Shown one piece after another: positions 59,825-64,000 of a stretch of DNA of 64,000 nt. Origin of the DNA: Actinomadura terrae (GTDB taxonomy: Bacteria > Actinomycetota > Actinomycetes > Streptosporangiales > Streptosporangiaceae); contig NZ_JAICDG010000001.1 of NCBI RefSeq assembly GCF_022751215.1, forward strand, positions 124,001 to 188,000, read 5' to 3'. Position 1 is the first letter of the stretch, and each line of letters opens with the position of its first letter. A program made the position numbers and the translations under genes. The notes below the pieces were generated by a model. The model did no database searches. It was given only the letters and a program-made list of their open reading frames with translations, and was not told where the DNA came from.

Positions 59825-60769
59825 TTATTGCGTGCTCGCCGTGTGGGCGAGCGTCTTCTCGGCGGCTTCGACGGCGACGTCGGCGGATATCTCCAGGAGG
59901 CCGGGGCAGGGCTCGCGGCCGTGCGGATCGCCGGTGCGGCCCGTCCACAGGACGCGGTGCTCGGCCCGGTCGGGCGGCGGCCCCCACCGGCTGGGCGATG
60001 TCGGGCCGAACAGCAGCACCGACGGGGTGCGGTAGGCGGTCGCGAGGTGCGCGACGCCGGTGTCGCCGCAGATCACCAGGCGGGCGCCGGCGACGAGCGC
60101 GGCCAGCTCCGGCAGGGAGGTGCGGCCGGAAAGGTCGGCGGTCTCGTCCAGCCTGGCGAGCCGGACGACGCGGCGGGCCAGGGATGTCTCGTCCGGGCCG
60201 CCGGTGACGACGACCCGCGCGGCGCCGTCCGCCAGCGCGGCCGCGACGGCCGCGAACCGCTCGGCGGGCCAACGCCGCGCCGGGAACGCGGCGCCCGGGT
60301 GCATCACGATCGCGCCCGGCGCGGGCGACGCCTCGGCCGGGACGGGCAGCGACAGGTCGGCGCGGTCGGCGGCGAACCCGTACGCGGTGACGAGGCGGCA
60401 CCAGCGGTCGACCTCGTGCTCGTCCGGGTCCCAATCCGGGCCGCCGGTGTGCGGCGCGTCGGCGCAGGCGAACGCGAGCAGGCGGCCCGGCGCGAGACCG
60501 GCGAGGAGGCGGTGGCTTTCGGGCCCGCGCCCGTGCAGGTTGACGGCGACGTCCACCCGGCCCGCCGGTGGCGGGACGCCCAGGCCGTCCAGCGGGAGGA
60601 CGTCGTCGACCGCGCCGGTCGCGCGGGCGAGCGGGGCGAGGACGGGCGGCGCGGCGAGCGTGATCCGCGCCCCCGGCATCCCCCGCCGCAGCGCCCGCAG
60701 AGCGGGAACGGCGGTCAACATGTCGCCGAGACCGAGCGCCCGCAGCACCGCCGCGCGCGCGGCGGTCAC
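59825..60769 (-). CDS. GT9-family heptosyltransferase-like glycosyltransferase
   Basis: 314 residues from GTG 60769, overlapping the SDR stop (GTGA). GT9 marks: LRALGLGDMLTAVPALRALR at the N-terminus, VNLHGRGPESHRLL, VMHPGAAFPARRWPAERFAA, VVTGGPDETSLARRV and VICGDTGVAHLATAYRTPSV. Family members transfer heptose from ADP-heptose to a lipid acceptor. With gmhA and hldE in the same operon this is the likely user of the activated heptose. Heptosyltransferases are unusual in Gram-positive genomes. Confidence 0.9.
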   Translation of the reverse strand: MTAARAAVLRALGLGDMLTAVPALRALRRGMPGARITLAAPPVLAPLARATGAVDDVLPLDGLGVPPPAGRVDVAVNLHGRGPESHRLLAGLAPGRLLAFACADAPHTGGPDWDPDEHEVDRWCRLVTAYGFAADRADLSLPVPAEASPAPGAIVMHPGAAFPARRWPAERFAAVAAALADGAARVVVTGGPDETSLARRVVRLARLDETADLSGRTSLPELAALVAGARLVICGDTGVAHLATAYRTPSVLLFGPTSPSRWGPPPDRAEHRVLWTGRTGDPHGREPCPGLLEISADVAVEAAEKTLAHTASTQ

Positions 60770-61443
60770 GGCCACGACGGCTCTTCGGAGGGGCAGACGA
60801 CCATTTCCCGCACCTCGCAGCCGGGGGGCTGGGAGAGCGCGAACAGGATCGTCGCGGCCACGTCCTCGGGACGGTTGAGCTTGGCGTCCGGGCCCGGCTT
60901 GTACTGGTCGGTGCGGTCGTCGAAGAACGCGGTGTCCATGCCGCCGGGCGCGACCATCGTGACGCCGACCCGTCCGGACAGCTCCGCCGCCAGCGCCCGG
61001 GAGAACCCGACGACGCCGAACTTGGACGCGCAGTACGCCGTGGCGTCGCTCAGCGCCTTCAACCCCAGCGTGGAGGCGACCGTGACCACGCGCCCGCCCG
61101 GCCCGTGCTCCAGGTAGGGGAGCGCGGAGCGGACGACGGCGACCGTGCCGAGCAGGTTCACGCTGATCACGCGCTCCCAGTCCTCGGCGGGGACGTCGCC
61201 GAGCGTCCCGCACGCGTCGATGCCCGCGGCGGTGACGACGGCGTCGAGGCCGCCCGCGCCGCGTGCCAGCTCGTGCACGGCGCGTTCGGTGGCGGCGCGG
61301 TCGGCGAGGTCGGCTTGGACGTGCTCGAAGTCGTCCTTCGGGGGATGCAGGTCGAGGACGAGCGGCCGCCCGCCGCCGTCGGCGACCGCGCGTGCGACGG
61401 CCGCGCCGAGACCCGAGGCGCCCCCGGTGATGAGGACCTTCAT
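60766..61443 (-). CDS. Short-chain dehydrogenase/reductase in the heptose operon
   Basis: 225 residues from ATG 61443. The cofactor loop TGGASGLG (6-13) and catalytic YCASK with TVASTLGL mark a classical SDR. It overlaps hldE by ATGA and the GT9 gene by GTGA, so it acts on the same pathway. It is not the extended-type epimerase HldD; it might reduce or oxidise the heptose or an intermediate. The product ends in SEEPSWP. Confidence 0.9.
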   Translation of the reverse strand: MKVLITGGASGLGAAVARAVADGGGRPLVLDLHPPKDDFEHVQADLADRAATERAVHELARGAGGLDAVVTAAGIDACGTLGDVPAEDWERVISVNLLGTVAVVRSALPYLEHGPGGRVVTVASTLGLKALSDATAYCASKFGVVGFSRALAAELSGRVGVTMVAPGGMDTAFFDDRTDQYKPGPDAKLNRPEDVAATILFALSQPPGCEVREMVVCPSEEPSWP

Positions 61444-62903
61444 GATGCGTTTCCCTTCGTGGTCGACAGGAGGCGCGTGGTGGAGCGCCCTTCCAGCAGG
61501 GGCAGCAGGACGACCTCGCCGCCGTGGGCGCGGACCGTCCGGGCCTCGGGCAGCGGCGTCCCGGCGTAGTCGGCGCCCTTGACCCAGACGTCCGGGCGCA
61601 GCCGCTCCAGCAGCGGGGCGGGGGTGTCGTCCTCGAACACGACCGCCGCGTCGACGTCGCTGAGCGCCTCCAGCACCCGGACGCGGTCGGCGGCGGGCGT
61701 CACCGGCCGCGACGGCCCCTTGCGCCGCCGGACGGAGGCGTCGGAGTTGACGCAGACGATCAGGCAGTCGCCGAGCCGCCGCGCCTGCTGGAGCAGGCTG
61801 ACGTGGCCCGCGTGCAGCAGGTCGAAGCAGCCGCCGGTCGCGACGACGGTGCCGCCCGCCCGGCGGGTGCGCTCGACGATGTCCCACGCGTCCTCGCCCC
61901 GCTCGGGGACGAGCCGGGCGGTGCCGCTGTCGGCGAGCCGCGCGGCGACGGCGGTGGCGGCCCCGGCCCGGACGAACTCCGACGCGTGGTGGACGCCCTC
62001 GGTGACCGCCGTGGTCAGCGAGGCGCCGTCGGCGAGCGCGCCGACGGCCCCGGCGGCGAAGCTGTCGCCCGCGCCGCACGCGTCGCCGCGCGCGGGACGG
62101 GCGGGCGCGAGGAACGGCGTCTTCGACCCGTCGCACAGCAGCGCCCCCTCGGCGCCGAGCGTGATCGCGACGCCGTCGACGCCCCACACGCGGCCGAGGT
62201 GCCGTCCCCGGCGCCCGGCGGCCGACAGCCCGAAACCGGTGATGTCGGCGCCGTCGGCGGCGGCGAGCCGGGCGGCCTCCTCGGAGTTCGGGGTGAGCAG
62301 CCGGACGCCCGGCACCGGCGCCTCGCCGCGCGGATGCGGGTCCCACACGACCGGCACCCGCGGCGGCAGCGCCTCCAGCAGCGACCGGACGGCGCGGTGC
62401 CCGGCCACGCCGCGCCCGTAGTCGGAGACCAGCACGGCCCCGGCCGCGGAGACCGCGTCGGCGACGCGCGGGCCGACGGGCCCGTCGAGGGCGTGGCCCT
62501 CCCCGGTGTCCAGGCGCGCGATCGACTGGCCGCTGGACCAGTCCGCCGGATGGCGGCCTCCCGCGCCCGCCGGGACGGCGCGGATGCGCAGCTTGCGGGG
62601 CGTGGCGCCGTGCAGGTGGAACGCCGCGACCTCGACGTGCTCCTCCAGCATCGCGCGCAACCGCCGGCCGGGCTCGTCGTCGGCGAGCGCCGTGACGAGC
62701 ACGACCTCTCGCCCGCTGGCCGCCGCCAGCAGCGCGGCGAGGCCCGCGCCGCCGGGACGGGCCCGCTCCTCGGCCTGCTCGACGACGGGCACGGGCGCGT
62801 CCGGGCAGAGCCGGCTGCTGCTGCCGACGATGTCGATGTCGAGCAGGACGTCGCCCACCACGACGAGCGGCCCGGCAATGGGCGGGGTCATGGGCGCGGT
62901 CAT
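61440..62903 (-). CDS. hldE: Bifunctional heptose 7-phosphate kinase/heptose 1-phosphate adenylyltransferase
   Basis: 487 residues from ATG 62903 (ATGA overlap with gmhA). The first 330 residues are a PfkB-type kinase: VVVGDVLLDIDIVG, RPGGAGLAAL and the catalytic GDACGAGDSFAAG. The second domain (about 355-487) is a cytidylyltransferase-like adenylyltransferase with VATGGCFDLLHAGHVSLLQ (HxGH at about 365-368), FEDDTPAPLLERLRPDVWVK and KGAD. The length and order match HldE of Gram-negative LPS pathways. It makes ADP-D-glycero-beta-D-manno-heptose from the GmhA product, given a GmhB phosphatase, which is not in the window. Confidence 0.95.
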   Translation of the reverse strand: MTAPMTPPIAGPLVVVGDVLLDIDIVGSSSRLCPDAPVPVVEQAEERARPGGAGLAALLAAASGREVVLVTALADDEPGRRLRAMLEEHVEVAAFHLHGATPRKLRIRAVPAGAGGRHPADWSSGQSIARLDTGEGHALDGPVGPRVADAVSAAGAVLVSDYGRGVAGHRAVRSLLEALPPRVPVVWDPHPRGEAPVPGVRLLTPNSEEAARLAAADGADITGFGLSAAGRRGRHLGRVWGVDGVAITLGAEGALLCDGSKTPFLAPARPARGDACGAGDSFAAGAVGALADGASLTTAVTEGVHHASEFVRAGAATAVAARLADSGTARLVPERGEDAWDIVERTRRAGGTVVATGGCFDLLHAGHVSLLQQARRLGDCLIVCVNSDASVRRRKGPSRPVTPAADRVRVLEALSDVDAAVVFEDDTPAPLLERLRPDVWVKGADYAGTPLPEARTVRAHGGEVVLLPLLEGRSTTRLLSTTKGNAS

Positions 62904-63532
62904 GGCGCCACCCCGAGCGCCTCGTCGACCACCCCGCACAGCACGTGGATCGCGGCGAGGTGGACCTCCTGGACGGTCGACGTCGCGCCCGCCCGGACCG
63001 TGACCGCGCCGTCGCACGCCCGCGCGAGCGGGTTCGGCCCCGGCCCGGTGATCGCCCAGGCGGACATCCCGAGCCGCCGGGCCCGGTGCGCCGCCGCGAT
63101 CACGTTGGGGCTGCGGCCGCTGGTGGACAGGCAGATCAGCACGTCGCCGGGACGGCCGTGCGCCTGCACCTGCCGCTCGAACACCGTGACCGGGCCGTAG
63201 TCGTTGGCGATCGCGGTGACCGAGGAGGTGTCGGCGTGCAGCGCGATCGCCGACAGCGGCGGCCTTCCGGCCTCGAACCGGCCGACGAGCTCGGCGGTCA
63301 GGTGCTGGGCCTCGGCCGCGCTGCCGCCGTTGCCGCAGGCCAGCAGCCGTCCGCCGGAGCGCAGCACCTCGGCCAGCCGGTATCCCCAGGCCTCGATCGT
63401 GGGCACTTGCTCGCGAAAGCGCAGCGCGGCCTCCGCGAGCGCCTCCAGCCGCCGGTCATGCCCGGTGGACGCGTCGCCTCCCGCCTCCACGTGCGCCGTG
63501 TCCGAGCGTGGAGCGTTCGTGTGCGTCGTCAT
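62900..63532 (-). CDS. gmhA: D-sedoheptulose 7-phosphate isomerase
   Basis: 210 residues from ATG 63532. The SIS fold is clear: CGNGGSAAEAQHLTAELVGR (phosphate-binding loop and helix), ALHADTSSVTAIANDYG, LSTSGRSPNVIAAAHRARR and the C-terminal EVHLAAIHVLCGVVDE with metal- or substrate-binding His and Glu. The enzyme turns sedoheptulose 7-phosphate into heptose 7-phosphate. Coupled to hldE and to the preceding glycosyltransferase by 4-bp overlaps. Confidence 0.95.
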   Translation of the reverse strand: MTTHTNAPRSDTAHVEAGGDASTGHDRRLEALAEAALRFREQVPTIEAWGYRLAEVLRSGGRLLACGNGGSAAEAQHLTAELVGRFEAGRPPLSAIALHADTSSVTAIANDYGPVTVFERQVQAHGRPGDVLICLSTSGRSPNVIAAAHRARRLGMSAWAITGPGPNPLARACDGAVTVRAGATSTVQEVHLAAIHVLCGVVDEALGVAP

Positions 63533-64000
63533 GCTGCCACCCCGCTCAGCGCGGCGGCGTGCTCGTAGGCCGTGACGGTGCCGGCGGCGACGCGCGTCCA
63601 GGAGTAGCGCTCGCGGACCCGGGCGCTGCCCGCGAACCCCAGCGCGGCGCGCTTCACCGGTTCGTCCAGCAGCGTCCGGATCGCCCGCGCCGCGTCCGCG
63701 GGGTCGCGGGGGCGGACGAGCAGGCCGGTGACGCCGTCCACGACCGTGTCGAGATGGCCGCCGACGGCGGTCGCCACGACCGGGACGCCGCAGGCCATGG
63801 CCTCCAGCGGCACCATGCCGAACGGCTCGTACCAGGGCAGGGTGACGACGAGGCTCGCCGAGCGCAGCAGCGCCGGGACCTCCGCGCGGCCGAGCCGGCC
63901 GAGGAACTCCACCCGGTCGGCGACGCCCGCCTCCCGCGCGACGTCCCGCAGCCTGGCCACCTCGGGGTCGCCGTCGAGCCCGCCGCGCGGCGGCCCGCCC
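63529..64000 (-). CDS. GT4 glycosyltransferase, C-terminal fragment
   Basis: The 157 C-terminal residues are present; the start is beyond the right edge. GGPPRGGLDGDPEVARLRDV, VEFLGRLGRAEVPALLRSAS, VTLPWYEPFGMVPLEAMACG and VPVVATAVGGHLDTVVDGVT are the GT-B C-terminal Rossmann domain with the EX7E pair, similar to MshA-type enzymes. It overlaps gmhA (ATGA), so the operon begins upstream of the window. Confidence 0.9.
   Translation of the reverse strand, partial: GGPPRGGLDGDPEVARLRDVAREAGVADRVEFLGRLGRAEVPALLRSASLVVTLPWYEPFGMVPLEAMACGVPVVATAVGGHLDTVVDGVTGLLVRPRDPADAARAIRTLLDEPVKRAALGFAGSARVRERYSWTRVAAGTVTAYEHAAALSGVAA

Noticed and set aside
60766..61443. SDR as HldD (ADP-heptose epimerase)
   Set aside because: It is a short classical SDR with YCASK, not an extended epimerase, so the heptose epimerisation role is not supported.

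Overview
The window is high-GC actinomycete DNA (visibly about 70% G+C or more, GTG/TTG starts, strong GGAGG ribosome sites). The gene families point to a filamentous Streptosporangiales-type organism, possibly Actinomadura or a relative; this is inferred from family content only: XRE/DUF5753 and DUF397 pairs, an AfsR-like SARP regulator, a DUF2637 protein, an actinomycete-type integrative element, ECF41/ECF42 sigma factors and a P450. No rRNA, tRNA or CRISPR array was seen.

Layout. 1-5745: chromosomal regulators and enzymes (DHA2 efflux pump with divergent TetR and a palindromic operator, FAD monooxygenase, ECF42 sigma factor with its DGPF/YCII partner, XRE-DUF5753 regulator, RibD/DHFR-like reductase). 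5836-16714: an integrated mobile element of about 10.9 kb, bounded by a 15-bp direct repeat and by paired 10-bp arm-like repeats. It carries integrase, excisionase, an FtsK/TraB-type DNA translocase followed by a CGTCTC-repeat array resembling a conjugative clt locus, small membrane and zinc-ribbon proteins, two paralogous XRE-DUF5919 regulators, a double-GntR repressor, DUF2637, and cargo consisting of a Nudix hydrolase, a low-GC ApeA-like HEPN defence gene and an HD hydrolase. A repeated GGGACGTCT operator lies upstream of several of its genes. No replication initiator was recognised. 16739-27758: AfsR/SARP regulator and a four-gene ABC exporter (two FtsX/MacB-type permeases, two ATPases). 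27819-30278: a split Tm-1-like pair (UPF0261 plus PEP-hydrolase TIM barrel) with a cupin. 30285-33005: ROK repressor and divergent MFS gene with a palindromic operator. 33098-36071: glycosyltransferase, deacetylase, glycosyltransferase operon. 36055-38624: secreted proteins and a YchJ-like SEC-C protein. 38707-40659: frameshifted MFS gene and divergent AraC regulator. 40752-42095: P450.

42305-44459: two small unknown genes opposite an XRE-DUF5753 regulator coupled to tandem, partly duplicated DUF397 genes. 44528-50178: cytosolic trypsin-like protein, ABC-2 transporter pair, and OmpR-type two-component system. About 50222-50864: an array of degenerate 16-17 bp tandem repeats. 50893-57350: ferredoxin, ABM-like protein, DHA2 pump with divergent MarR, SDR with divergent LysR, and an ECF41 sigma factor with its carboxymuconolactone decarboxylase-family partner and recognisable ECF41 promoters. 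57423-58835: pyruvyltransferase-like protein and DUF2267. 58851-64000 (minus strand): a tightly coupled heptose-glycan operon: GT4, GmhA, HldE, SDR, GT9 heptosyltransferase-like and a UDP-sugar decarboxylase-like epimerase.

The most interesting pieces are the mobile element (candidate att and arm sites, candidate clt array, shared tandem operator, low-GC ApeA-like cargo joined to a mosaic Nudix gene), the 17-bp repeat array, and the actinobacterial GmhA/HldE/heptosyltransferase operon.
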